Source: Oehlia diaphana (lineage: Eukaryota; Glomeromycota; Glomeromycetes; Glomerales; Glomeraceae). From it: DNA of 64,000 nucleotides. The notes beneath the pieces are model-generated. The model searched no databases, was not told the origin of the DNA, and saw nothing but the letters and a program-made list of their open reading frames with translations. Shown here one piece after another: positions 13,070 to 25,870 of the stretch (positions are counted from its first letter, which is position 1; each line of letters starts with the position of its first letter). Position numbers and translations under genes: made by a program. The stretch covers positions 345,002 to 409,001 of the forward strand of contig QZLH01000001.1 in NCBI GenBank assembly GCA_003833135.1, written 5' to 3'.

Positions 13070-15721
13070 ATGTCTTCGCATAGATCAACAACATCATCAT
13101 CTCGTACAACATCACGAAAGCATTCAACAACAATCAAATCAACATCAACCAAAAAACATTCTCGAAATATAATTGATGAATTTACTTTAGATTATGTAAA
13201 TGAAGATCATATAGAAGCATTTGCTAAAGCATTAGCGGAAGATCCTGAACAGGATACTACTGAACATATTGCTGCGGTTACAGATTTTATGCCTATTAGA
13301 CAAAAAATTAAAAAGAAGAAACCTAAAGTACCAAATGGATTTGACGGTATTTCTTATCATATCGTTAGATTCCCTTTAATGGTATGTTATTGTCAAAAAA
13401 AAACCATTTTATTTCGTTTTTGAATAAATATTTTTTTATATATAATATCTTATTTTATATAATATTTTATTTTATTTTATAGTTATCCATTTTTATTGTT
13501 ATTGCCTTTGAATTGTTATGTTATGTTTTGGTTAGACAAATAGTAAATCTTTGGGAATATTTTATTCAGTGGTAAGTAATTTAAATCATTTTTTTCCTCT
13601 AAAATGGAAAAAAAGAAACTAATCTTTTAATGGCCCTTTTCAATATAGGAGAGGTGAAAGATATTTATTAAGAGAAAAATTACGTCATTCCACAACATAT
13701 AAAGAATGGAAAGAAGCAGCACAACAACTTGATTCATATTTTCATTATGATGAATGGAAATATGAAACTCCTTTCGGTTATTATGATTTTAATTTATTAC
13801 AAAAAGTTAATAAAGATTTAAAAAAATTGAGAGATTCATCAACTTTATCAAGTAATGATTCTCAATCTTTGTTAAAGAGTGTCTTGCAAAATTGTGTTAA
13901 AAATAATTTTGCTGGAGTCGAAAATGCAAGATTATATTCTCAAACTTATTTTGGTACGAAAAAGATTGTTGAAAATTATATTGATGAAGGTAAAATAATT
14001 TTAATAAAAAAAACTTTTTTAATACACACACATATGTATATTATACTTATTTTATATATATGCAATTTTTTTTTTATAATTTTAGTGACGGAATCGCTTA
14101 ACTATTTACGAACATCAAAATCATTGCCGTTAGAAGAAAAACGTAAATTATTCAGAAATACACAAAAAAATTATGGAAGGACGGCATTATGTTTAAGTGG
14201 TGGTGCAACTTTTGGATTTTATCATTTAGGAGTAGTAAAAGCGTTATTCGAAGCAAATTTATTACCAACAGTTATAACGGGAACAAGTGCGGGAGGTTTA
14301 ATAGCCGCTCTTGTATGTGTACGTACTGATGATGAATTAGTTCAAGTACTTAAACCAGAATTAAGTCAAAAACTTACAGCATGTTCTGAATCAATGGATA
14401 TTTGGGTTAAACGTTGGTGGACATCTGGTTCAAGATTTGATGCAGTGGATTGGGCACGTAAAACTTCATGGATTACAAAGGGTAGTTTAACCTTTAGAGA
14501 AGCTTATGAAAGAACCGGTAGAATACTTAATATTTCTGTTATACCTTATGATCCACATTCTCCTCCCAAAGTTTTAAACTATATAACAGCGCCTGATTGT
14601 GTCATATGGTCTGCAGGTAAAATTAGAAACTTGGTTAATTTGTTTTCATTAATTTAATTTAATTTAATTTAATATTTAAATTTAAATATTAAATTAAATT
14701 TTTTACTTATCACGTAGTTATTGCCAGTGCAGCAGTTCCAGGAATCTTGTGTCCAGTTGTTTTGATGCAAAAATTAAAGAATGGATCTATCATACCATAT
14801 AATTATGGAAATAAATGGAAAGATGGATCACTTCGCACGGATATACCAACTCAATCATTACATATGCATTTTAATGTAAAAAACACAATAGTATCACAAG
14901 TTAATCCGCATATTCATTTATTTTTTTATGCTCCAAGAGGATCAGTTGGTAGACCAGTTAGTCATAGACATGGTAGAGGATGGAGAGGAGGATTTTTATT
15001 ATCAGGTATTGAACAATATTTAAAATTAGACTTAAGTAAATGGTTAAAATGGATAAGAGATTTAGAGTTGTTACCTAAAGTTGCTGATCAAGATTGGAGT
15101 TCTATTTGGTTACAAAGATTTGAAGGTAATATTACTATATGGCCAAAATCAAAAATATCCGATTTCTTTTATATTCTTACAGATCCTGATTATGAGAGAT
15201 TAGATAAAATGATTACAACTGGTCAAAGAGTAACTTGGCCTAAACTTCATATGATTTCAAATCGATTAAAAATTGAGAGGGCAATACAAAAGGGAAAAGA
15301 TCATGTTAGAAGAGAAGAAAGAAAAATATCAAGATATCAAAGAAATGATGATGCAACAAATGATGTTCATGTTGGACATGGTAGAACTATGTCATCTCCT
15401 TCAATTGTTCAATCTCTCGTTAATCTTAATACTACTAATAATACTAGTGGTGGAAGTGGTAGTGATTATTTTGATCAATCTAGTAGTGGACAAGAAGAAT
15501 CTGATGAAATGTTAATTAGTGGTGGAGCCACTGATAGTGATAGCAGTAATGGTGGAAATTTTAGTGAAAGTAGTAATAGTAATAATGGTAGTATTGATGA
15601 TGATGATGATGATGACATTCTTAATGATTTAAAATATGATATGATTGCAAGTCAATCATCATCATCATCATCTGAAGATGATGGTATTATTACTCCTGCT
15701 GATGGACAAGATTTAATTTAA
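13070..15721 (+). CDS. Patatin-domain triacylglycerol lipase, Tgl3/Tgl4/Tgl5 type
   Basis: Five exons: 13070-13381, 13483-13571, 13649-13989, 14086-14616, 14718-15721; 758 residues. A Ser/Thr/Arg-rich leader is followed by a hydrophobic segment at about 105-127. DUF3336 follows (about 134-270), with RGERYLLREKLRHSTTYKEW, YYDFNLLQ and LYSQTYFGTKK. The patatin domain has the oxyanion loop GGATFG (about 286-291), nucleophile elbow GTSAG with Ser315, and the DG dyad partner Asp460 (WKDGSL). The tail is a long low-complexity Ser/Asp/Asn-rich region that ends acidic. In yeast this family releases fatty acids from lipid-droplet triacylglycerol and also has lysophospholipid acyltransferase activity. 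Triacylglycerol is the main store of arbuscular mycorrhizal fungi, so droplet lipolysis is the likely job. All catalytic residues are intact. Confidence 0.9.
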
Positions 15722-16364
15722 CCTTGAATCGTTATCAAAAAACATTTTTAGTTAGCATTGTTAGAGTTACTATTTATGTTTATTATTCAGCTTTAAATAA
15801 ATAAACAGCAATTGTGATCACGTGTTTATCAAGTCATATATATCTTTGCATTATTTGCATTAGTAATTTAATACTCGATTTAATTAATTGTTATAAGTTT
15901 TAAATAAAAAAAAATTTTTTTTTTTTTCTTACAAATTAGTCTTGATGAATTTTTCTTAATAATCGAAAGTTAACTGATTAAAAGTGAAGAAACGAAAAGA
16001 TTTCGCGAAAAATGTCATGTCAACACTCAACACATATATGATTAAAGATGATGTGATCTGAAAAAGTGCATTAAATGGAAGATATTTACGATTGTATTCG
16101 GAAGAACAAGATTAGAAACGTTTTAAAATTAAGGAATTGTTTATAGGCGAAATCACATTTATTGAAATATTCGACGTTAAAATAGAAATTATATACTTAA
16201 TTCAGTAATTTGTATCTTGATAATAACGTGATATAATTCAGAATTTTCAGAATTTCAGATCATACAGTGTAAAATCGGAATAATATGCAAATTATATATA
16301 CAGTATATTTAACAATAAATTAAAAAAAAAATTTTTTTTTTTTTTCATACACAGTTGGTACCAT
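15722..16364. other. 3' flank of the lipase gene, no gene seen
   Basis: AT-rich DNA with ACAGTATAT-type words near 16,300. No open frame or RNA gene is recognised. Confidence 0.5.
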
Positions 16365-16525
16365 TAGCATCTACTATGATACCCCAAAGGGTGAGCCAGA
16401 CACGGGACGGGTAGTGTGCGCCCATCTGAAAGTGATCACGCAAGGTTACACTAGGTTTCTATATTTGAAAACTCACACTAGCTGCAGTAACCAAGATTCA
16501 GGCACATTTTGCAAAAAATTGGGTA
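16365..16525. repeat. GC-rich island of unknown origin
   Basis: About 160 bases clearly richer in GC than the surroundings, with blocks such as GGGTGAGCCAGACACGGGAC and GCGCCCATCTGAAAGTGATC. GTGATCAC occurs here and again at about 16,551. GGTACC-type words sit at both edges (TTGGTACC near 16,356, GGGTACCC near 16,521). It has no long open frame and I find no tRNA A/B boxes. The look is of a dispersed repeat or a structured RNA remnant. Confidence 0.35.
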
Positions 16526-16921
16526 CCCATGTTTATTTAGTTTAATATTAGTGATCACTAATTATACTAGTCATTAATGTAAATTACGAACTCGTAAATG
16601 AAGCCAGACATTCCGAAGGGGTTAGAAACTGTTTTTAAGTTACTCCATGAACTTTTTTTTACGCCATTCAAATATTTATATATTTACTTATTGTGAAATT
16701 GTACAACTCTAACTCTAATGCAGGGTGAGCTTTCAAATAAATCTCAAAAAGATTGTCTATAGTTCGTTTTTTGCTCTATTATATATGTGTATAACTATCT
16801 CGGCCAAATATGAGGCTTATTTTGGAAAAAATGGTACAGATTAGTCGTATACAAAAGTCGTTATTTTTCATCAATAGATAATTTACCAAATAAAAAGATT
16901 TGAAATTTAATTTTTTGTGCC

Positions 16922-18601
16922 ATGTATCAATTTGGTGAAGAAATAAGATATAGACCGTGTGTTCGATGCAAACAAGTAGATTATTCAAAAAGTAAATTTT
17001 GTGAGACTTGTCTTTTAAAAAATCATGAGGAAAAATATGGAATATGTTTGGAGTGCAAACAAGTAAATACGGGGAATAATTGGTGTAAAGCTTGTAATTC
17101 AAAAAGATTTCAACAAAATTTTAATAATTGGACTAGTGGTAATAATGATATTGATAAGTTCATTCAAAATACTCAGTTATCGGCAGAAACTTGTTTTCAA
17201 AAGTTAGAATGGATATCTTATGATAGATTTATTAACCCTACGTATATTTCAAAAGGTGGATTTGGTAAAGTATATAGAGCAACTTGGAAAGAAGGTTATA
17301 TTTCACACTGGGATACGCGTAAAAATCAATGGGGTAGATCTAATGTAAATAAGTTTGTAGCTCTTAAAAGTTTAAATAATTCACAAAATGTTACATTGGA
17401 ATTTGTTAATGAGGTACAATATGTTATACCATATAAATTAATTTATTAATTTTTTGATTACTAATAATTATTTATAATAATTAGATTACATCACATCTAA
17501 AAGTACATGACATTAAATCACCGCATGAAGTTATTAAATGTTATGGAATATCTCTAGATCCTAAAACAAAAGAATATATTATGGTCATGAATTATGCTGA
17601 AATGGGAAATCTGCAAAATTTTTTGAACAATAAATCAAAAAGATTGCATAAAAGTTATAAAATAGCTATAAAATTGTATGAAGGGGATTTTAATTTGTAT
17701 TTGCGAATGTGGAAATATAAACTTGATATTTTAGCGGGAATTTCAAGTGGACTTAAGAAAATCCATGGTAAAAGATTAATTCATCGAGATTTACATATTG
17801 GAAATATAGTATGTAATCACTCAAACCCTTCTATAACGGATATGGGATTATGTAAACCCGCAAATTATCATGAATTGGAAAATAAAAATAGTAAATATGG
17901 CGTATTATCTTATTTGGCTCCTGAAATTTTAAGAGGACAAGATTATACCCAAGCTTCTGATATTTACAGTTTGGGTATAATTATATATGAAGTAATTTCA
18001 GAATTGCCACCATATAATAATATTGCTCATGACGAATTATTAGCATTAAATATCTGTGAAGGATTAAGGCCTAGATTTAATATTAAAGTACCCCAATTAA
18101 TTTTGCATTTAATCAAAGAATGCCTGGATGCAAATCCATCAAATCGACCACGAACATGTAAAATTTCAAGAACTTTTTTAGCATGGGCGCAGGAAATTAA
18201 TAGGCATGTAATGAGTAGAAAGAATTATGTAATGAATATAGATAATCAAGCGGAATTAACTAAAACAGAAATAATTAAACAAATTGAAGAAGTAGAAAAA
18301 ATTAATAGTTCATCACATAATAATTCATCTTTGACAAACCAAATACATCCTAAAGCTTTTTATAAAAGTAGATTATTTGATTTTAAAGATCTTCCTGAAC
18401 CAAAGAATTCTGATGATTATTATGAAACATATGAAAATATATCAAGCAAAATATATTCAGGTATTAAATTAATATATATAAACTATTTACTTGTTTATCC
18501 ATCAAGTTATTTATATCAACTAATCATTTACAGGAAATATACTAAAGTCAGACAATAGCGATTGTTTAGAATCGTTAAGAATTACTGAATCTTCTGTATA
18601 A
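16922..18601 (+). CDS. Zinc-ribbon protein kinase of the expanded mycorrhizal-fungus family
   Basis: Three exons: 16922-17413, 17485-18460, 18534-18601; 511 residues. Two tandem zinc ribbons open the protein (Cys13/16/27/30 and Cys42/45/55/58), followed by the family leader FNNWTSGNNDIDKFIQ (67-82). The kinase domain has a good glycine loop (KGGFGKVYRATW), Lys149 in VALK, HRD with Asp266, metal-binding Asp283 (as DMG rather than DFG) and YLAPEIL. Key catalytic residues are therefore present and it should be active. There is an unusual basic insertion between helices D and E (about 215-235). The C-terminal tail carries the LFDFKDLPEPKNSDDYY motif common in this family. Substrate and pathway are unknown; relatives are usually grouped with tyrosine-kinase-like kinases. 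The start is the first ATG in frame, 12 codons before the first CxxC. Confidence 0.88.
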
Positions 18602-19645
18602 ACAAACGTAAGTTTAATTAAATGTGAATCTAGTAAGATTATTATTAAACTTTCTGACTTTATAGTAATTAAATATATTATTTATTTACTGTTTTTTCTT
18701 ATATTTTTCTTTGATTTTGATAATTATATAAATATAGCAAGTAAATGTATTTTGTTCAACATTGATTATAGAATTATTATGTTTCTTTATATAATAAAAA
18801 TCAGTTTGTAATTGAGCAATAATGAGATAAATTTTAAAAAAATCAAATATAACTTATTAGTAAAAATACTATGTATAATGCATATTTTTGTATATTCAAG
18901 AAATTCGAATTTATTTCTAGCCCATAGTGAGATTTGATATTACCACCCCTAAATTCATTTTGATTGGTTAATTTTTAATTTGGCTGACTAAATTTACATT
19001 TTTTTTTACAAAACCATTTTATTTAAATTGTGAAATTTGTTGATAAATACATTAGATTGCAAAGTTATGCATTTATAATTGTTAAAAAATCATTGGTTTA
19101 AAGCTTATTGATTGAAATTTATCAAATCGGAGAGCCGGTTGTGTCTATTGATTCTATTCTTTACTAAGTCAATGGTTAGACATACAGTTATTTAAAACAT
19201 CCTTGTAATTAAAGCTATCCATTTTTTCTCTGCTGATCAAACTCATGATTAAAAAATCACATGATAAAATTAAGTAAATCGTGGAGTTGAAAAAAAGATT
19301 ACTTGTATTTTTTATTAACAATCGTAAAATAAATATTTATTTATAATGTATAATTCAATGCCATTATCTATCTATCCTTCCCGTCAGTTAATATCGAACT
19401 TAAAGATTAGTATTTATTTTATTTATTTTTAATATTAAACGATATAACACGACTTTAATTTCTAAAAGGTAAAAAACACTTAAAATGAAGAAAGAGATCG
19501 AACTATTGCAACTTTATTCAAAATATTATATAAATATTAATTAATAGAATTATGGTTTATAGTTAAGATATATTGTAATAACTTCGTTGATTAGATATGA
19601 AAATTTAAAATCAAGTGTTTGGATGTAATAAGTACAAGAAGTAGT
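18602..19645. other. Intergenic, no gene seen
   Basis: AT-rich DNA after the kinase gene. No open frame, repeat partner or RNA signature is recognised. Confidence 0.5.
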
Positions 19646-20018
19646 AGCCCTGTTCATTTCCGGTCGGTTGGGTTTTTCGGTCGGGTCTCGGGTTTCATTT
19701 TTTTTGGTTGGCCTGATCTTCGACAACAAAAGCCCTGTTCAAAATCGTTCGGTGGTCGGTTGTAGTTTAATTTGATTGGCCGGACCTGCTTGCATTTGTT
19801 TGCGCGACCGATCTTTTAGACCAATATTTTTTTAGGTTTTTTGGATCGAACTTTTTCTACCAATAAGATTGCTTTATTCCTGATTGATCGAAAAATGCGA
19901 CCGAGCGATTTTGAACAGGGCTAAAAAAAAAACAAAAAAAATTGGGTTTTTTTAATTCGGGAAAAAAATAAAACACCACGGTGACCAATCAAAACCATGT
20001 TGCTAAATGAACAGGGCT
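19646..20018. mobile_element. MITE-like element with AGCCCTGTTCA termini (outer)
   Basis: The ends are perfect 14-base inverted repeats beginning AGCCCTGTTCATTT, flanked by the direct repeat AGT on both sides (19,643-19,645 and 20,019-20,021), consistent with a 3-bp target duplication. It is 373 bases long and non-coding, with repeated GGTCGG/TTGGCC words. A shorter element of the same family sits inside it. A 3-bp duplication would suit PIF/Harbinger-like or CACTA-like transposases, but none is encoded here, so the superfamily is open. Confidence 0.72.
19731..19922. mobile_element. Nested MITE of the same family (inner)
   Basis: Inverted ends AGCCCTGTTCAAAATCG match perfectly for 17 bases and go on for about six more with one mismatch. 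The flanks are AAA on both sides (19,728-19,730 and 19,923-19,925). It lies wholly inside the outer copy, so it inserted later or arose by internal rearrangement. Confidence 0.68.
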
Positions 20019-20021
20019 AGT

Positions 20022-21023
20022 GTTTCGAGTGAAACTAGATTCACTTCGATAATACTGGTATGAAAAGGATAGTCTTTTTTCCTGGAGACATACACGAGGT
20101 ATATAACTTCCGCTCACAAAACACACGAGGTGTTCTCAGATTTTTAGTCAAAAACACATTTCGCACGATATTACATGAAAAATTTGCCCTTTTTTTCAAA
20201 CTGACAAAAGTCCTAAACATTCTTAATTGTCATATTGACACAAATTTTTCATCATTACTTTACATTTTTAAACTCAATAAAATTAGTATCATTTGAAAGT
20301 TCATACGTGATACTTTTAATGTATCGTAAAAAAAGTTATATTTTGTAATAAACTTTGCCCCATTCGAAGTTCGAACTAATTTATGTAGTACAAAATTTTT
20401 AATTAGTGATTGGCTGCGCTGGAATCTGTTATGTAATAACCGCGTCTTATTTTTGGCTGAACTCTGTGAGAAGAAAAATATATATACTTTATTTTTTATC
20501 TTACATTCTTTTCTTTTACATCATTGTATTTAAAAATATAAACTTTTCAACATCCATTTGACGCGTATACCAAAGGTGTTATCAATAAGTCTCAGGTCTC
20601 ATAGCTGAAGAGACTTTATATATGACGCGTCGTATGTGATTTTACGCGTCGTTGGAGAGAGGATGAGAGAGAAGCCGCAAATTGACTCTTTAAAAGAGAG
20701 CCAAAAGTAAAGAAAATAGGAGGAGTACTATATATTTATGAAAAATTCGAAATGGTCATCAACAAACCATACCATAAGGTAAGCTTAAGATCCCTGCTTG
20801 GTCTTCTCAGTGTGTGTGTGAGCTGAATATGTGATACATCGTCTAGAAAAATAAAACACCATTGGATATCATGTCTTTCAACTCAGCAGATACACCTAGC
20901 GAAACTGGCTAAAACTACTTCGTACATTTGATATTCACTATTATAATACGTAATGTTATATACATTTCTCCAGGAACGAAAAAATATTATTAGAAATAAT
21001 TTCCGATCCCAATATACGACGCC
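20022..21023. other. Intergenic with an ACGCGT cluster
   Basis: No gene is seen. The open frame at 20,060-20,296 has no recognisable motif. ACGCGT (the core bound by fungal MBF cell-cycle factors) occurs at about 20,562, 20,624 and 20,644 within 90 bases, beside a 34-base GA-rich stretch. No gene start lies close downstream on either strand. Confidence 0.4.
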
Positions 21024-22370
21024 TAGGGGAGGATACCAGAAGACCATTTATTATCGTTTCCACTTCCTTCTATCGTAATTAAGTCCTAATATTTACGCGA
21101 TGATCCCATTAGATAAAATCCTATTACAGCTCAGGCCTACTGATCATAGAAATATTTAGGATTTTGTAAGGTTTCCTATACTTTTTTTGATAATATTTGT
21201 GTTTGTATTTTTGATAATTTGAATTTTAGCTTGTATTTTCGGGCTCAGTCTTTCTTATCAGACATATATAATATTCAAATGGTACTTAGATAAATCATCA
21301 TCAATAGGTACAGCGTTCTTTTATGACATATTGACAATTTAAAAATGATACGATTGATATTTGTAAGAATGTTGAATAAGTTATGATGCCATGTATATGG
21401 TAAGTACAAAGGGGCTGGTTTCTTCCCAATTGCGCCCAAGGTTACAGCCTGAACGGAGTCTTAGTTATTTTTTATAACTATCTTATTTTAATTCTTTAAA
21501 ATTTGTAGGGTATGTTCTCATTCGTTTTCTCGATAAATAAATGGCTCAGGAGTTCGGGAGATTCAGGTCATCATTCCACTATGTATGGTATGTACAAAGG
21601 GTGGTAGGACATCCGATGACCCTGATATTTCAAATGAATTTTTCTATCTTGATATTTCAAATTCAATTGACGGGAGCGTTACTATTTAAATAGTCCACAT
21701 GATTTTAGTTGTTTCATTTAATGCAGATGAGTATGCAACACAATCAGAATGGCGGAGAACATAAATTGAGCTCAGAAAATGACGTAACAAAGATTTTTCT
21801 ATTATTATTAAATTGAAGTCATCTTAATTGAGCGAGATATAGGATTTTGAAGTAAGTACTGCTCATATAATATAAATGTATTTTATTTTAACTTTTTTTT
21901 AAAAAAATTTTACAAAAATTGTAATGTTTATCTGGCTTGAATTAATAACTAATAAGTAAATTAACAAGAAAATTGGAATGAGTGATTTACTTTAATGGGA
22001 TGCTCATACAGGCTTTTTAACGTTCAACGGTGATTATCCGATCAATAAAGGAGGAATTTCAATATTTAATTCATCCGAATAATTTTCCTCGAAGTCGTCT
22101 TTACTTAGTAAGAACATTTTGATATTTCTAAACCATATTTTGATTACATAATTACGTAAAAACTTTTTAAAGAATATTATTCATATATTTCCTCCCCTAT
22201 TCGGTTTCCTCCGAAGGAAATGGAAACGATAATAAATGGTCTTCTGGTATCATCCCCTATCCGGTTTCCTCTGAAGAAAAAGGCAATTTACGGTCTTCTG
22301 GTATCCTTCCTTATTTGGGTTTCTCCGAAGGAAGTGGAAACGATAATAGGGTTTCTGGTCTCCTAATGCT
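21024..22370. repeat. Inverted and tandem repeat unit, possible transposon remnant
   Basis: About 48 bases at 21,026-21,073 (containing CCAGAAGACCATTTATTATC) reappear in inverted orientation at about 22,205-22,253. On the right the unit is repeated three times in tandem (about 22,193-22,370, period about 62 bases, each with a GGTTTC.TC.GAAG core and GTCTTCTGGTAT or a variant). Inside, a second pair of direct repeats (ATGTATATGGTAAGTACAAA near 21,391 and ATGTATGGTATGTACAAAGG near 21,583) is seen. Nothing in the interior looks coding. This may be a non-autonomous element whose right terminus was amplified. Confidence 0.5.
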
Positions 22371-23461
22371 ATGCGGGTGATAAAGGATAACGACTAAAAA
22401 ATATGGGCGAGTGTTAGAAAAAGGGACAACTGTTAACCGAATTTTTTTTTTGAGTAAAAAATATTGATCACTGTACTACAAATTTGTTATTTCGATCCTT
22501 TTTCTAGCAATGTTCTTTCAAATATTAAAAATCTGTCAAAGTATTTTAATTTGGCCATTATTTGCTTATATAAAACAAAGAAAATTAGATTAGATGAAAA
22601 TTAATGATTAATTTAAGGGATAGATGGATAAAGAAATTAGATTAGATGGATAAATGGATAATAATATTTATTATAGGCAAATTAAATTATATAAATGGTA
22701 AAAATAATGATAAATTTCTTTCAAGTTTATTAGAATTAGATGTAATTTATATAGTAATTAAATAATGAACTTAACAAAACTGAAATTGTAAGATGTAATA
22801 CGAATTATTTTAAATTATATTTTGTATAAATTTGGAAACTCCAATTTAATAATAAAAACTATAACGATTACCCAAATAACTCAATAAAATCACAAAAAGT
22901 AGTGTAACCAAAATTTATTTATATAAAATCGGAACCTGATTTTCATTGCATTGATAATATGAAACTCTACTTATAATGAATCAATAAATATGGGTTTGTT
23001 TACAGTTTGTAAGATAAAACGTGAATTATTAATTATTTAATTATTTTATTTATAAATTGGGAATTTCCAATATTCATTTTACATTGATAATAATAATGAA
23101 TAAGGTGCTTGATATTAAAACTTAACGATAATGAACCGATAATTATAGTTAAAAAAAAATCATGCGCATGTTTAAAACGAAAAGAATTGAATGTAATAAA
23201 TAATTAAATATTATCAAGTAAATGAGTATGATGTATAAACTTTTGTAATAACAATAACTTAATTTATTGTGACACGGCAACTTTAACCTTTAATTAATGC
23301 TATTTCAGGTGATTTGATCTACAAATCCATTGAGATTGCCTAAATCTTTTCATTTGTTTGTTTGTTGGTTTTAAAATTCGGAGTATGTAAGCCGTAATAA
23401 CAGATATAAAAAAAAAATAATTCCACAGCATTTTCACGTAACGAAAAAAAAAAATTCTTTA
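22371..23461. other. Intergenic, no gene seen
   Basis: AT-rich with TTAGAT/GATGGATA repeats near 22,585-22,660. It is the upstream flank of the kinase pseudogene. Confidence 0.5.
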
Positions 23462-25513
23462 ATGGCTGGTATTATTAGACAAAATTTAGTTTATGCAGCG
23501 CTCGATAAAGCAGATTCTTTGACGGATTTTGAAAAATACAAAAACATAGATAGCCGTTATGAATTTAAAAAGGAAACGGTTCTTAACGATGAAACTCTTA
23601 ATGAAAATGAAAAAATCGAAGCCATAAAAATATTGACTAAAGATTACGATTATTTTAAAGTACTTTACAATACGGGAACAAAAAGATTGTGTAAAGAATG
23701 TCAAAAAGAATGTTTAGCCACATTATATTGTGAACATTGTATTCGAATCTTTTTGAAAATAATTTTTCGAATTGGACATCTAATAATAATGATATTGATA
23801 GTTTATTACAAAGATGTCAAGAAGAATCATTTCGTCCAAACAAAATACTTGAATGGATACCATACGAAAAACTACAAAATATTGAATATTTGACTAGAGG
23901 CGGTTGTTCTGAAAATTTATACAGCAGATTGGATCGACGGACAATACATCGAGTGGGATCAAGACAATAAGCAATTAAAAAGAACCGGATCTCATAAAGT
24001 AATACTTAAAACATTGATAAATGTTTTAAATGCTAATAGAAGTTGGTTCGAAGAGGTCATATTATTTCAATTTACTTTATATGTAAAAATACATTTTAAC
24101 TAATGACTAATTTATAAATATTATATATATGTTTATAGGCAAAAGTTCATTTAACTATTGGGAACAAAAGTACTGAGATCGTTAAATGTTATGGGTTAAC
24201 CCAAGAGCCAAAAAATGGAGTTTATATGCTTGTGATGCAATTAATGGATACGAATTTAAAAAAATATTTAAATAATCATCATCCGCTTACGTGGAAAGAA
24301 AAAATAAAAATATCTTATGATATTGTAGATGCGCTTCATAGTATTCATAGTAATAATGCGATTCGTCGAGATCTGCATTCCGGAAATATTCTATATCTGA
24401 AATCCAAAAATTATTGGTACTGATATAAGTGATTTCGGATTTTGTGGACCTGCTGATAAATCACTAAACAGTGTATATGGAAATCTTCCTTACATAGCAC
24501 CTGAAGTTTTAACTAGAAAAGAAAATACTTTTAAATCTGATATATACAGTTTTGGTATGCTCATGTGGGAAATTGCATCGGAACAAACACCTTTTCATAA
24601 TTGTAAACATGATTTTTATCTTGCAATGGGTATAGTTAATGGTTTGAGACCACGAAACATATCAGGGATTCCATCAGAATATAAAGAATTAATGAAAAAA
24701 TGTTTAGATGCTGATCCGTTACAAAGACCCGATATTGATACTCTTTTTAATGAGATTGAAAAAATGTGGAAAAACTCTTACACTGAGCCTGAATTTTTAT
24801 TAACTCCTATTTTATTGTTTCCCCGAAATTTTCAACCTAGTTCAAGTTCTAAGTTACATTCATTATCAACCAGTAGTAAACTTCATCGATTTAAAAACTT
24901 ACCAGAACCAGTAAATGCGATTGGAGGTAATTATAAATTTATTATCTTTTATTACTTTTACCCATTTTTAACTACATATTTAAATAATTAACGTTAAAAA
25001 ATTCTTTCTTTTTTAACAGAACTAGAACGTAATTATTATTTTTTTTTTATAACATTAATATAAATAAATATAAATGTAAATGTAAATTTAACAAAATTTT
25101 ATTTTTTTGTAGCATTTCATAGCAGACCATATGACTTTAATATACCTCATACCCGTAGTAAGTTTAATTATAATATGATATTATTATTATATTTATATTA
25201 TATTTATAATCTTAGTATTAATATAACAATTCAAATTTTTATTTAGATTTGGAAATCACTTCCGAAGGTATAATTTTAAAGTTTGATTACTTTTATACGT
25301 AATATTATATTAATATTATTTATCATACCGGTAATTTGTTAGATAAAGCAGAACCAAAATCGAAATTCTTTGAAATAATATATTATTATATAGGTGAGTC
25401 AATTATATCTTTCTTTACAATTCATTTTGAATAAAGTTAATAAAAAGATATCTTTTAATTTAATAATAATAGAACGCATTAAAAGAATATTTGAAGTATT
25501 TTTTTTTTACTAA
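23462..25513 (+). pseudogene. Frameshifted zinc-ribbon kinase gene of the same expanded family
   Basis: Reading across frames gives a whole family member: the YEFKK...DETLNENEKIEAIK leader, one CxxC...CxxC ribbon (CKECQKECLATLYCEHC), NNFSNWTSNNNDIDSLLQ, the kinase lobes, YIAPEVL, the SDIYSFGMLMWEI helix and RPDIDTL. The tail has LHRFKNLPEP, then small exons at 25113-25157, 25247-25267 and 25343-25394 and a last one starting near 25473 and ending at 25511-25513. The frame breaks at three places: after the ribbon (about 23,740-23,750), in the glycine loop (about 23,915) and before the DFG (about 24,410). The catalytic HRD reads RRD. Three breaks plus a lost catalytic-loop histidine argue for real decay rather than a single sequencing error. 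No intact kinase can be made from it as it stands. Confidence 0.82.
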
Positions 25514-25870
25514 AGATATTATTGCAAAAGTCAATTTTCTAAAATTAATTATTTTAGTGTAAAGTATATCTTATTTCATTGGTTTTTATAAATATATTTA
25601 ATTTTATTATTTTTATTTTTAATATTACGAAAAGAACAGTGTACATATTTCATTATATTAATATTAGCGAGTGCACAATTTTACTGATAATTAAACATCA
25701 CAACTTATGGAGTAATTTACTACTTGTTTTAACTCAGTTTATTGTCAATGAAAATCAAATTTATATAACAAAAGAGAATATACAATATATGTCTAAAACT
25801 TAATAACTTTTATATATTTGATATATTCGATATAATATTAATCTTAACTATTCGCTTCTTAATTGCATTT
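25514..25870. other. Convergent 3' flanks
   Basis: The gap between the tail-to-tail kinase pseudogene and the pseudokinase gene. A 74-residue hydrophobic open frame here has no recognisable motif and is left out. Confidence 0.45.
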
